Source of the DNA: Promicromonospora sp. MEB111 | GTDB taxonomy: Bacteria; Actinomycetota; Actinomycetes; Actinomycetales; Cellulomonadaceae | DNA length: 64,000 bases | Direction of reading: 5' to 3' | NCBI RefSeq assembly: GCF_030209445.1 | Contig: NZ_JARVSD010000016.1 | Location: 248,001 to 312,000 of the forward strand | Program-made: the position numbers and the translations under genes | The notes under the pieces: model-generated | Databases searched by the model: none | What the model saw: the letters and a program-made list of their open reading frames with translations, nothing else | Told to the model about the DNA's origin: nothing | In this document: positions 34,975 to 42,947 of the stretch, piece by piece | Layout: every line of letters begins with the position of its first letter | Numbering within the stretch: position 1 is the first letter of the stretch

Positions 34975-37900
34975 GTGCAGATCAGGATGATCGGTCCGTT
35001 CGAGGTCACTCTGGACGACGGCGCCGCCGCCGACGTCCCCGGGACGCGGCTGCGCGCGCTGCTGGCCGCCCTCGCGCTCAACCCGGGCCGGGTGGTGCCC
35101 AGGGCCACGCTCGTGGACTGGATCTGGGGCGAGGCCCCGCCGTCCGACGCGACGAACGCGCTCCAGCGCCTGGTCTCCCGGCTGCGCAAGGTGCTGCCGG
35201 ACGGCGCCCTGGAGGGTCAGGTGAGCGGCTACCGGCTGCTCGTGGACCCCGACGGCGTCGACGCTGTGCGGTTCGAGCGGCTGGTCGCCCGCGCGCACGA
35301 CGCCGACGTCGCCGGCAGGGTCCGGCTGCTGCGCGAGGCCCTCGCCCTGTGGCGGGGCCCGGCGCTGCAGGACGTCGGCGGGACGGACGGCGGGATCGAC
35401 GGTGCGGTCGGCAGCGGGTTCGGTGGTGGGAGCCTCGGTGCCGCCGTCACCCGGCTCGACCGGCTCCGCCTGACGGCCCTGGAGGACCGGTTCGACGCGG
35501 AGCTCGGGCTCGGCCACGGCGCCGAGGTGGTCGCGGAGCTGACCGACCTGGTCGCCGAGCACCCCGTGCGCGAACGGCTGGTCGCCGCGCTGATGCGCGC
35601 GCTGGCCGCGACCGGGCGCGACGCCGAGGCGCTGCAGGTCTACCAGCGCGCCCGCGAGGCCCTCGCCGACGCGCTCGGCGTGGATCCCTCGCCGGAGCTG
35701 TCGGCCCTGCACGTCGCCCTGCTGCGTGGCGAGCTGGCCCCGCGCGAGGCGACCCGCCGGACCAACGTCCGGGCCGCCCTGACCAGCTTCGTGGGCCGGG
35801 ACGCCGACCTCGCCGTGGTGCGCGGCCTCGTCGCGGACCACCGGCTGACCACGCTGGTCGGGCCGGGCGGCGCGGGCAAGACCCGGCTGGCCACCGAGAC
35901 CGCGGGCCTCCTGGCCGCCGACCTCCCCGACGGGGCGTGGCTGGTCGAGCTGGCCCCGCTCGGGCCCGACGACGACGTGGCGCAGGCGGCACTCACCGCG
36001 CTCGAGCTCCGCGACGCCCTGCTCGGCGAGGGGTCCACCCTGGACGCGACCGACCGGGTCGTCGCCGCCGTCCGCGACCGTGAGGCCCTGCTGGTCCTGG
36101 ACAACTGCGAGCACGTGATCGACTCCGTGGCGCGGTTCGCCGAGCGCGTGCTCGGCGAGTGCCGGCGGCTGCGGATCCTGGCCACGAGCCGGGAGGCCGT
36201 CGGCATCCCGGGCGAGGCGCTCTGGCAGGTGCTGCCCCTGGCCCTGCCGGGCGCCGCGGCCCGCGACGACGAGATCGGCTCCGCGCCCGCCGTCCGGCTG
36301 CTCCTCGACCGGGCGGGCGCCGTGCGCGCCGACCTCGCCTCCGCCGCCGGCACCGACGCCGACGCCGCCATGCTGGCGACCATGGCGCGCGTCTGCCGGG
36401 CCCTGGACGGGATGCCCCTGGCCATCGAGCTGGCCGCCGCCCGGCTGCGCACCATGTCGATCGACCAGCTCGCCGCCCGGCTCGACGACCGGTTCCGCCT
36501 GCTGACCGGCGGCAGCCGCACCGCGCTGCCCCGCCACCGCACGCTGCGCGCGATGGTCGACTGGAGCTGGGAGCTGCTGACGGACGCCGAGCGGACGGTC
36601 CTGCGCCGGCTGTCGGTGTTCCGCGGCGGGGCGAGCCTGGAGGCCGCCGAACGCGTCTGTACCGACCCGGCGGCCGACGTCGCGCAGGACGACGTGCTCG
36701 ACCTGCTCACCGCGCTGACCGAGAAGTCGCTGCTCGTCGCGGACGGCGACGCCCACGCCCCGCGCTACCGGATGCTCGGCACCATCAAGGAGTACGCCGC
36801 CGGGCGCCTCGCGGAGGCCGGGGAGGCCGAGCTGGCCCGCCGGGCCCACCTGGCCTGGTGCACCGAGCTCGCCGAGACCGCCGAGCCACACCTGCGCCGC
36901 GCCGAGCAGCTCACCTGGCTCGCCACGCTCACCGTGGAGCACGACAACCTGACGGCCGCGATGCGCGGGGCCCTGGCGTCGGGTGAGGCTGCGGAGGCGA
37001 TGCGGCTGGCGGCGGGCTCCGGCTGGTACTGGTGGCTCAGCGGGCACAAGTCCGAGGGCATGGACCTGCTGCTGGCCGCCACCAGGCTGCCCGGCGACGT
37101 GGCGGACGACGTCCGGGCCTGGGTGTACGCCCTGCTCTCGGTGTTCCTGAGCGCCGGCCTGGGCGACGAGCACACGGCCGCCGACTGGATCCACAAGGCC
37201 TACCGCTTCAGCCGGGACGCCGAACGGCAGCACCCGGCGCTGCCGCTGACCGTCCCGCTGGAACGCCTGCTGGTGGCCCCGGAGGAGGGCGTGGCGGCCT
37301 GGACGGACGTGCTGGACGACGAGGACCCGTGGGTGCGCGCGCTGGCCCGCCTGCACCTGGGCAAGCTCAAGCTGATGATCGGCCAGGACGAGCTCGGGGC
37401 CGAGGCGGACCTCCGGCGCGCGCTCGCCGAGTTCCGCGCGCTCGGCGAGCGGTTCGGGATCTCGTTCGCCCTGTCCGAGCTGGCCGACCAGCTCGCGGCG
37501 CGCGGCGAGCTCGCGGCCGCCTGCGAGCACTACGAGCAGGCCGCCGTGGTCGTCACCGAGATCGGCGCCGTCGACGACGTCATCCAGATCCGCTCGCGCC
37601 TGGCCCATCTGCACTGGCTGCTGGGTGACGAGGAGGCGAGCGCGGCCGCCATGGCCGAGGCCGAGCGGCACGCACGGCGGGTCACGTGGCCGGGCACCCT
37701 GGGCGCGCTGGCGCTCGCCAGGGCAGAGCTCGCACGGTGGCGGGGCGACGCCGCCGCGGCGCACGAGCACCTCGCCACCGCCGCGGAGATCTGGGGTGAG
37801 GAGTCCGACGGGGCGCACGTCAGCGCCGTCATGCGCGACCAGCTCGGCTACCTCTCGCCCGACCTCGACGAGGCGCGCACCCACCACGCCGCGGCGTGCC

Positions 37901-38190
37901 GGGCCGCCGTGGAGACCGGGCACGCGCCGATGGTCGCCGTCGCGCTCGTCGGTGTCGCGGACCTGGCGCTGAGGCTCGGGGAGCACGAGCAGGCCGCGCG
38001 CCTGCTCGGGGCGAGCGCCGGGGTGCACGAGCGGCGCGACTACCGCGCCACGCCGGACATCGCGCGGGTCGAGGGCGCGGCGCGCGGCCGCCTCGGCGAC
38101 ACCGGGTTCGCCGAGGCGGCTCGGGCAGGACGGGAGCTGGAGCGGGAGTCCGGCTGGGAACCACTCGCCGCCGTCACGCTCGCTTCGTGA
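34975..38190 (+). CDS. BTAD-domain regulator with AAA ATPase and C-terminal helical repeats (third SARP-type)
   Basis: The 1071-residue product starts QIRMIGPFEVTLDDG, a winged-helix plus BTAD region to about 250. TSFVGRDADLAVVRGLVADHRLTTLVGPGGAGKTRLATE follows, an AAA domain of the type seen in large LuxR/AfsR regulators. A long TPR-like region fills about 650-1070. CAAGAT, 6 bases before the GTG, may be a leaderless -10; an ATG at 34987 is an alternative. It converges on the DrrAB-like operon with a 17-base overlap. It is only distantly related to the pair at 18621 and 22401. Confidence 0.86.
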   Translation: MQIRMIGPFEVTLDDGAAADVPGTRLRALLAALALNPGRVVPRATLVDWIWGEAPPSDATNALQRLVSRLRKVLPDGALEGQVSGYRLLVDPDGVDAVRFERLVARAHDADVAGRVRLLREALALWRGPALQDVGGTDGGIDGAVGSGFGGGSLGAAVTRLDRLRLTALEDRFDAELGLGHGAEVVAELTDLVAEHPVRERLVAALMRALAATGRDAEALQVYQRAREALADALGVDPSPELSALHVALLRGELAPREATRRTNVRAALTSFVGRDADLAVVRGLVADHRLTTLVGPGGAGKTRLATETAGLLAADLPDGAWLVELAPLGPDDDVAQAALTALELRDALLGEGSTLDATDRVVAAVRDREALLVLDNCEHVIDSVARFAERVLGECRRLRILATSREAVGIPGEALWQVLPLALPGAAARDDEIGSAPAVRLLLDRAGAVRADLASAAGTDADAAMLATMARVCRALDGMPLAIELAAARLRTMSIDQLAARLDDRFRLLTGGSRTALPRHRTLRAMVDWSWELLTDAERTVLRRLSVFRGGASLEAAERVCTDPAADVAQDDVLDLLTALTEKSLLVADGDAHAPRYRMLGTIKEYAAGRLAEAGEAELARRAHLAWCTELAETAEPHLRRAEQLTWLATLTVEHDNLTAAMRGALASGEAAEAMRLAAGSGWYWWLSGHKSEGMDLLLAATRLPGDVADDVRAWVYALLSVFLSAGLGDEHTAADWIHKAYRFSRDAERQHPALPLTVPLERLLVAPEEGVAAWTDVLDDEDPWVRALARLHLGKLKLMIGQDELGAEADLRRALAEFRALGERFGISFALSELADQLAARGELAAACEHYEQAAVVVTEIGAVDDVIQIRSRLAHLHWLLGDEEASAAAMAEAERHARRVTWPGTLGALALARAELARWRGDAAAAHEHLATAAEIWGEESDGAHVSAVMRDQLGYLSPDLDEARTHHAAACRAAVETGHAPMVAVALVGVADLALRLGEHEQAARLLGASAGVHERRDYRATPDIARVEGAARGRLGDTGFAEAARAGRELERESGWEPLAAVTLAS

Positions 38191-38923
38191 ACGTGGCCCC
38201 CGCCCACAGGTAGCCCACCAGGGCGATGGCCACGCACCAGCCGACGGCGACGAGCGCGGTGCCGAGCGACGGCGTGCCCGCGAGCAGGCCGCGCACGGTC
38301 TCGATGATCGGCGTGAACGGCTGGTACTGCGCGAACTGCGCCAGCCCGGGGCCCATCGTGTCGGCCGGGACGATCGCGCTGCTGAAGAACGGCAGCATGA
38401 CCAGCGGCACGGAGGCCAGACCCGCCGTCTCGGGCGACTTCGCCGCCAGGCCGAGCGCGACGGTCAGCCAGCCGGTCGCGAACCCGAGCAGCACGACCAT
38501 GCCGGCCACGCCCAGCCAGTCCAGGGGGCCCGCCGCCGGGCCGAACCCGAGCAGGAACGCCACCCCGAGCAGGGCCGCGACGGCGACCACGTTCGTGAGC
38601 AGGCTGGCCACGACATGCCCCGTGAGCACGGCGCTGCGCGAGACGTCCATGACCTTGAACCGGTTGATGATCCCCTTGGTCATGTCGGAGTTCACCGCGG
38701 TGGCCGTGGACCCGAGTCCGTAGCAGACGGCCAGCAGGATCAGGCCGGGGGTCGCGTAGTCGATGTAGTCGACGCCGACGTCGAAGGCGTCGCCGAACAT
38801 GTAGACGAACATCAGCAGGATGATGATCGGCATCAGCACCGCGTTGAACACGGCGGTCGGGTTGCGGGCGATGTGCTTGAAGTTGCGGCGCAGCATGACG
38901 GCGGCGTGGGGTGTGGCGCTCAT
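38174..38923 (-). CDS. ABC-2-type exporter permease (DrrB-like)
   Basis: The 249-residue product has six helices, with the family N-terminus MLRRNFKHIARNPTAVFNAVLMPIIILLMFVYMFGD and the mid-segment MTKGIINRFKVMDVSRSAVLTGHVVA typical of daunorubicin-resistance DrrB. It pairs with the ATPase gene directly upstream; the two overlap by four bases. The pair would move a hydrophobic compound out of the cell, but the substrate is not deducible. Confidence 0.88.
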   Translation of the reverse strand: MSATPHAAVMLRRNFKHIARNPTAVFNAVLMPIIILLMFVYMFGDAFDVGVDYIDYATPGLILLAVCYGLGSTATAVNSDMTKGIINRFKVMDVSRSAVLTGHVVASLLTNVVAVAALLGVAFLLGFGPAAGPLDWLGVAGMVVLLGFATGWLTVALGLAAKSPETAGLASVPLVMLPFFSSAIVPADTMGPGLAQFAQYQPFTPIIETVRGLLAGTPSLGTALVAVGWCVAIALVGYLWAGATFTKRA

Positions 38924-39879
38924 CGGGCGGCCTCCGTCTCTGTGGTGCGGTCCGTCGTCTCGGCCGTCCGACCGGTGAGGGCGAGGAAGACGTCGTCGAG
39001 GTCGGGGGTGTGCACGGACAGCTCCTCCGCGGTCAGGGAGTACTCGTCGAGCCGGTCCAGCAGGGTGCGCAGCGACCGGGTGCCGCCGTCGCCGGGTACG
39101 CGCAGGCTCAGCGCCTCGTCGTCCCGCGTGCCGTCGGCCAGGACGCGCGCGGCGGCGTCGAGCTCCGCGAGGGTGGCGAACCGCAGCCGCACGTGGGTGC
39201 CGGGGATCTGGCGCTTGAGCTCGTCGGCCGTGCCCTGGGCCACGATGTGGCCCTGGTCCAGGACGGCGATCCGGTCGGCGAGCTGGTCGGCCTCCTCCAG
39301 GTACTGCGTGGTGAGGAAGATCGTCACGCCGTCGGCCACCAGGTCGCGGATGATCGACCACATCGTGCGGCGGCTGCGCGGGTCCAGGCCCGTCGTCGGC
39401 TCGTCCAGGAAGATGATCTCCGGGTCGCCGACCAGGGTCATGGCCAGGTCGAGCTTGCGGCGCATGCCGCCCGAGTAGGTCGACGCCGGCTTGTGCGCCG
39501 CCTCGGTCAGCTCGAACCGCTCCAGCAGCTCCGCGACGGACCTGCCGCCGGCGCCCCGGCCGTTGAGGTCGACCATGAGCTGCAGGTTCTCGCTCCCGGT
39601 CAGCAGCTCGTCGACGGCGGCGAACTGGCCCGTCACGCCGATCGCGGCGCGCACGGCCTTCGCCTCGGTCGCCAGGTCGTGGCCGGCGACCCGTGCGGTG
39701 CCGCCGTCGGCCCGGGTCAGGGTGGTCAGCAGGTTCACCGTCGTCGTCTTGCCAGCGCCGTTCGGGCCGAGCAGCGAGAAGATGGTGCCGGCCCGGACGT
39801 CGAGGTCGATGCCGTCGAGCACCACCTTGTCCTTGAACGTCTTGCGCAGTCCCGAGACCGCGATCGCCGAGGTGGGCAT
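38920..39879 (-). CDS. ABC exporter ATP-binding protein (DrrA-like)
   Basis: In the 319-residue product, Walker A is LLGPNGAGKTTTVNLL, the signature YSGGMRRKLDLAMTLVG, and Walker B IIFLDEPTTGLDPRSR. The DrrA-type C-terminal tail follows (DDVFLALTGRTAE). It overlaps both neighbours, the CPBP-protease gene upstream and the permease downstream, so the three form one translation-coupled operon. Confidence 0.9.
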   Translation of the reverse strand: MPTSAIAVSGLRKTFKDKVVLDGIDLDVRAGTIFSLLGPNGAGKTTTVNLLTTLTRADGGTARVAGHDLATEAKAVRAAIGVTGQFAAVDELLTGSENLQLMVDLNGRGAGGRSVAELLERFELTEAAHKPASTYSGGMRRKLDLAMTLVGDPEIIFLDEPTTGLDPRSRRTMWSIIRDLVADGVTIFLTTQYLEEADQLADRIAVLDQGHIVAQGTADELKRQIPGTHVRLRFATLAELDAAARVLADGTRDDEALSLRVPGDGGTRSLRTLLDRLDEYSLTAEELSVHTPDLDDVFLALTGRTAETTDRTTETEAAR

Positions 39880-40688
39880 CACATGACCCCCAGCATCAGC
39901 GCGACGGTGCCGCCGGTGGCCATGAGCAGGGTGGTGCCGGCGTGCATCCCGATCGACAGCCGCAGGTCCTGCTTCTTCCAGACGAACCAGGGGCCGGGGA
40001 AGAAGAAGATCACGCGGGAGAGGAACACCCACGGCGACCAGAGGTGGTATAGCGAGAACAGGACGGTGCTGAGCACCGGCGCCCACGCACCCAGGTGGGC
40101 CAGGCGCGGCATCAGGAACCCGCGGAACCAGTACTCCTCGATGAGCGGCAGCGTGAAGCCGGTGAACGGGATGGACGCGGCCAGCGTGATGATCATGACC
40201 GTGCGGTCGTTGCCCTCCAGGTACGTGGTGGCGCTGGCGCCGACGTCGTCGAACGGGAGCCACGTGAAGAAGGCCTCGAAGACGGCCGTGTCGAGGACGG
40301 TCAGCACGGAGGACACCACGATGAACCAGGCCATGAGGCCGGCGACCATGGCGACGAGCCGGCCGCGCGGGACCGGCTTGTCCAGGTAACCCAGGACGCC
40401 CCGGAGCGAGTACCGGCCGGTGCGCCGGCGGCCGAGCCAGAGCAGACCGAACTGGAGCGGGTAGAGCACGATGACCAGGGCGATCGCCCAGCCCAGGAAC
40501 GACGGGTAGTCGATGGCCCGCACCAGCGGCTGGGCCACGAGCAGGTAGACGGCGACGATCAGGACGCCGGGCACGAGGTGCAGCGCGATCGACAGGGGCA
40601 GGGAGTGGCGCTCGGCGAGCAGCAGCTCGACGACGCGGTTGGTTCGCGTGTCTTCGACGAAGGCCGTGGGGCCGGATATGTTCTCCAT
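39879..40688 (-). CDS. CPBP-family intramembrane metalloprotease
   Basis: In the 269-residue product with about seven helices, family motifs are EEYWFRGFLMPRL (glutamate pair plus Arg), FSLYHLW and the late GMHAGTTLL with its metal His. The start is at MENISGPTAF (40688); a longer frame to 40832 would cross a palindromic region and is less likely. CPBP proteases are often linked to peptide maturation, immunity or export, which suits its position at the head of an exporter operon. Inference: it may protect the exporter or mature a peptide substrate. Confidence 0.83.
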   Translation of the reverse strand: MENISGPTAFVEDTRTNRVVELLLAERHSLPLSIALHLVPGVLIVAVYLLVAQPLVRAIDYPSFLGWAIALVIVLYPLQFGLLWLGRRRTGRYSLRGVLGYLDKPVPRGRLVAMVAGLMAWFIVVSSVLTVLDTAVFEAFFTWLPFDDVGASATTYLEGNDRTVMIITLAASIPFTGFTLPLIEEYWFRGFLMPRLAHLGAWAPVLSTVLFSLYHLWSPWVFLSRVIFFFPGPWFVWKKQDLRLSIGMHAGTTLLMATGGTVALMLGVM

Positions 40689-40719
40689 GCCGAGGATGCT
40701 GTCGGCACCCGCGGACACG

Positions 40720-40761
40720 ACGCTGACACGACGCTGACACGGCTCCCGGACCGTGTCAGCG
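40720..40761. promoter_or_regulatory. Triple CGCTGACACG half-site array upstream of the CPBP-DrrAB operon
   Basis: CGCTGACACG occurs at 40721-40730 and 40732-40741 as a direct repeat with 11-base spacing, and inverted at 40752-40761. The second and third make an 11-bp-arm palindrome with an 8-base loop (40732-40761). The array lies 32-73 bases before the CPBP start, so it may be the operator of a repressor controlling the exporter; no TetR gene is present nearby. Confidence 0.55.
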
Positions 40762-40855
40762 TGTATCACCCGCACGTTTGGGAAACTCCCGGTGGGCAGT
40801 GGCACTATTACCCGGCCAGTCAGACCGGACACTCTGCGCTAAGGGGGCAGTTCGC

Positions 40856-41218
40856 GTGAGGAACACGGGTGCGCGCCAGGCCGACGTCGCCAGGCTCCGC
40901 ACCGCGTTGGCCGGGCTGTCGGGCGAGCCCGAGTGGTCGGGCGACGGCATGCAGCGCCCCGAGTGCCGCTCGACGCGGGCCTCGATCCACGACTACCTCT
41001 CGGGGCGGCTGCTCCCCCACCGCCGGCACCGGCTGGAGCGACACCTGGACGGCTGTGCCGCGTGCATCCGCGCGTTCATCGACGTCCGCCAGGTGTCCTG
41101 GAACCGCAGCGCCCTGGACCGGCGCCTGGTCGCCGACGACCACCGGGGCGGCCGGCACCGCCGGCCCCTCCGCCGACGTGTCAGACGTACAGGTCACTCG
41201 GGTGACCTGTACGTCTGA
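40856..41218 (+). CDS. Anti-sigma-factor-like zinc-finger protein (orphan)
   Basis: In the 120-residue product, SIHDYLSGRLLPHRRHRLERHLDGCAACIRAF matches the zinc-binding anti-sigma (zf-HC2) pattern His-x3-Cys-x2-Cys. There is no membrane helix, so a soluble ZAS-type regulator is possible. The GTG start follows AAGGGGG. No sigma-factor gene is adjacent. Its last residues and stop codon lie inside the 46-bp hairpin at 41177-41222, so the C-terminus (HSGDLYV) is written by the repeat. Confidence 0.65.
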   Translation: MRNTGARQADVARLRTALAGLSGEPEWSGDGMQRPECRSTRASIHDYLSGRLLPHRRHRLERHLDGCAACIRAFIDVRQVSWNRSALDRRLVADDHRGGRHRRPLRRRVRRTGHSGDLYV

Positions 41219-41222
41219 CACG
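41177..41222. repeat. 46-bp perfect hairpin, family B copy 1
   Basis: The hairpin has 21-bp perfect arms (outer CGTGTCAG, inner CAGGTCAC) around TCGG. It sits between the convergent zinc-finger and GH5 genes and could stop transcription from both sides; no T-run is present. A second copy lies at 42887-42932, on the other side of GH5. Conserved loop and arm sequence beyond base pairing supports a repeat family. Confidence 0.88.
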
Positions 41223-41227
41223 CTCCG

Positions 41228-42793
41228 CTAGGCCGCGCGGACCGCCACCTCGAAGACCCGGGCCACGTCCGGGGTGTAGTTGGACGGGTCGGTGATCACG
41301 AGCCGCACCTGGTCGACGGCGGCCGCCGGGCCGGGCGCGCTGACCAGGCCAAGCGTGTTGTCGTCGAAGACGGCCGCCTGCTGCCACCCGGCGGACGTGT
41401 GCACCTCGACCGTGAAGTCGCGCAGCACGTTGACCGAGCCCCCGCCGATGAACCCGCTGTACACGTCGACCTGGTCGACGACGGTCGGCGCGTCGAGCGT
41501 GATCGTCAGGGTGGGCATGGTGTCACCGGCCGCCGAGAGCCAGCGGCCCGCGTTGGTGCAGTCGCCGTCCACGGCCTTCGCCGCGCCGCTGGAGGCGCTC
41601 CCGGACGACGACGCGACCGCCGTGGCCCCGACCGCCGCGTGGTCCGCGCACGGGGACGCGTACGGCTGGTCGGCGAGCCACGCCTTGATCATCGCGCCCT
41701 GGTGCTCGCCGCCGAGCAGGTTCCAGTCGTGGTCGAACATCTGCGGCTTCCAGTAGTTGTCGAAGAGCCACGCCGTCCAGCTGATGTGCGGCCGGGCGTC
41801 GAGGTACTGACGCAGCGGGATGCCCCAGCCGGACGTCGTGCCCTGGGTGACCACCGGGTCGGAGAACTCGCCGGGCGGGTTCCAGCCGAACTCCGTGAGG
41901 ATCACCGGGATCTGCTGGGCGGCGTTGCCGAACTTCGCGTCCAGGTTCGCGGCCGTGGCGTCCCCCTGGTTGGGGTACAGGTGGTAGACGTACGCGATGT
42001 CGTTCCCGACGATCGGGTCGGCCGCCGCCTGGTTGACGTACGTGCTCCACTGCGGGCCGCCCATGAGCAGCAGCGTCTCGGGCGCGACCGCCCGGATGTC
42101 GTCCACCACCGGCTGGATGTACGCCTTCCAGGTGGCCCAGCTCGCGGGCGCGACGGGCTCGTTGAAGACCTCGTAGATCACGTTCGGCACGTCGGCGTAC
42201 AGCGGCGCCACGTAGTCCCAGAACTCCGCGACCGTGGACTGCGGGACGCCCGTGCTGCCGTAGTCGGACACGTAGTGCAGGTCCACGATGATGTAGATGC
42301 CCAGCTCCACGGCCTGCTGCACGTACGGGTCCACGTACTGGGCCACGTTGTCCTCGACGCTGAGCGAACCCCAGACCGTGACGGGCAGGCGCACGACGTC
42401 GGACTGCCAGCCGTCGGACACGGTCATGTCGATCACGTCGGAGATCGGCTTGGGATGGCACTCCGGGCACTCGGCGTTGTGCCGCGGCGCCAGCACGGAC
42501 ACGCCGCGCAGCTGCACGGGGGTGCCGGCGGCGTTCACGATCTTGTTGCCCGAGGTGCCCAGCCGCGAGACGGCGGCGGGGGCGGCCTCGGCGGCAGGCG
42601 TGGGCTCCGCGGCGGGGGCGACCCCGGCGGCTCCCGCCGCCGGGACCATCAGGCCGAGACCGGCCACGGCGAGCGCGAGCGCCGCGGCGGCGAGCGCGTG
42701 CCGCCGCGGCGGGCGGGCCGGTGGCCGGGCGACGGCGGGGACTGGTGAGGTGGGCTGGGGCGCGCGGCCCCTGTGGTGGTTGGTGCGCAGCAC
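41228..42793 (-). CDS. Secreted GH5 glycanase with C-terminal F5/8 (CBM32-like) domain
   Basis: In the 521-residue product, the basic, Pro-rich N-terminus leads into a signal helix (about 30-58). The GH5 domain starts GNKIVNAAGTPVQLRGVSV. The acid/base is E212 (YEVFNEP) and the nucleophile E301 (PVILTEFGW). ECPECHPKP is an unusual Cys pair near the start of the domain. The C-terminal 135 residues form a discoidin/F5-8-type sugar-binding sandwich. GH5 covers cellulase, mannanase and related activities; the subfamily cannot be fixed by eye. The GTG start follows GGAGAA. Hairpins flank the gene on both sides. Confidence 0.88.
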   Translation of the reverse strand: MLRTNHHRGRAPQPTSPVPAVARPPARPPRRHALAAAALALAVAGLGLMVPAAGAAGVAPAAEPTPAAEAAPAAVSRLGTSGNKIVNAAGTPVQLRGVSVLAPRHNAECPECHPKPISDVIDMTVSDGWQSDVVRLPVTVWGSLSVEDNVAQYVDPYVQQAVELGIYIIVDLHYVSDYGSTGVPQSTVAEFWDYVAPLYADVPNVIYEVFNEPVAPASWATWKAYIQPVVDDIRAVAPETLLLMGGPQWSTYVNQAAADPIVGNDIAYVYHLYPNQGDATAANLDAKFGNAAQQIPVILTEFGWNPPGEFSDPVVTQGTTSGWGIPLRQYLDARPHISWTAWLFDNYWKPQMFDHDWNLLGGEHQGAMIKAWLADQPYASPCADHAAVGATAVASSSGSASSGAAKAVDGDCTNAGRWLSAAGDTMPTLTITLDAPTVVDQVDVYSGFIGGGSVNVLRDFTVEVHTSAGWQQAAVFDDNTLGLVSAPGPAAAVDQVRLVITDPSNYTPDVARVFEVAVRAA

Positions 42794-42886
42794 GATGGTT
42801 CTCCGTTCTTCGTTGAACGAGCGGTCGAGCTCCGGGGGTGGAACCGGTCAGCCGGGTAGCACCACCCCCTCGGTAGGCGCAGGCGG

Positions 42887-42932
42887 CGTGTCAGGCCTAC
42901 AGATCCCTCGGGTGACCTGTAGGTCTGACACG
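42887..42932. repeat. 46-bp hairpin, family B copy 2
   Basis: Same outer ends CGTGTCAG/CTGACACG and same loop TCGG as the copy at 41177, with two arm mismatches. It begins 15 bases after the FAD-oxidoreductase stop, so it may end the importer operon, and it lies 93 bases before the GH5 start. Confidence 0.85.
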
Positions 42933-42947
42933 TCGGGTGGTGAGGGT

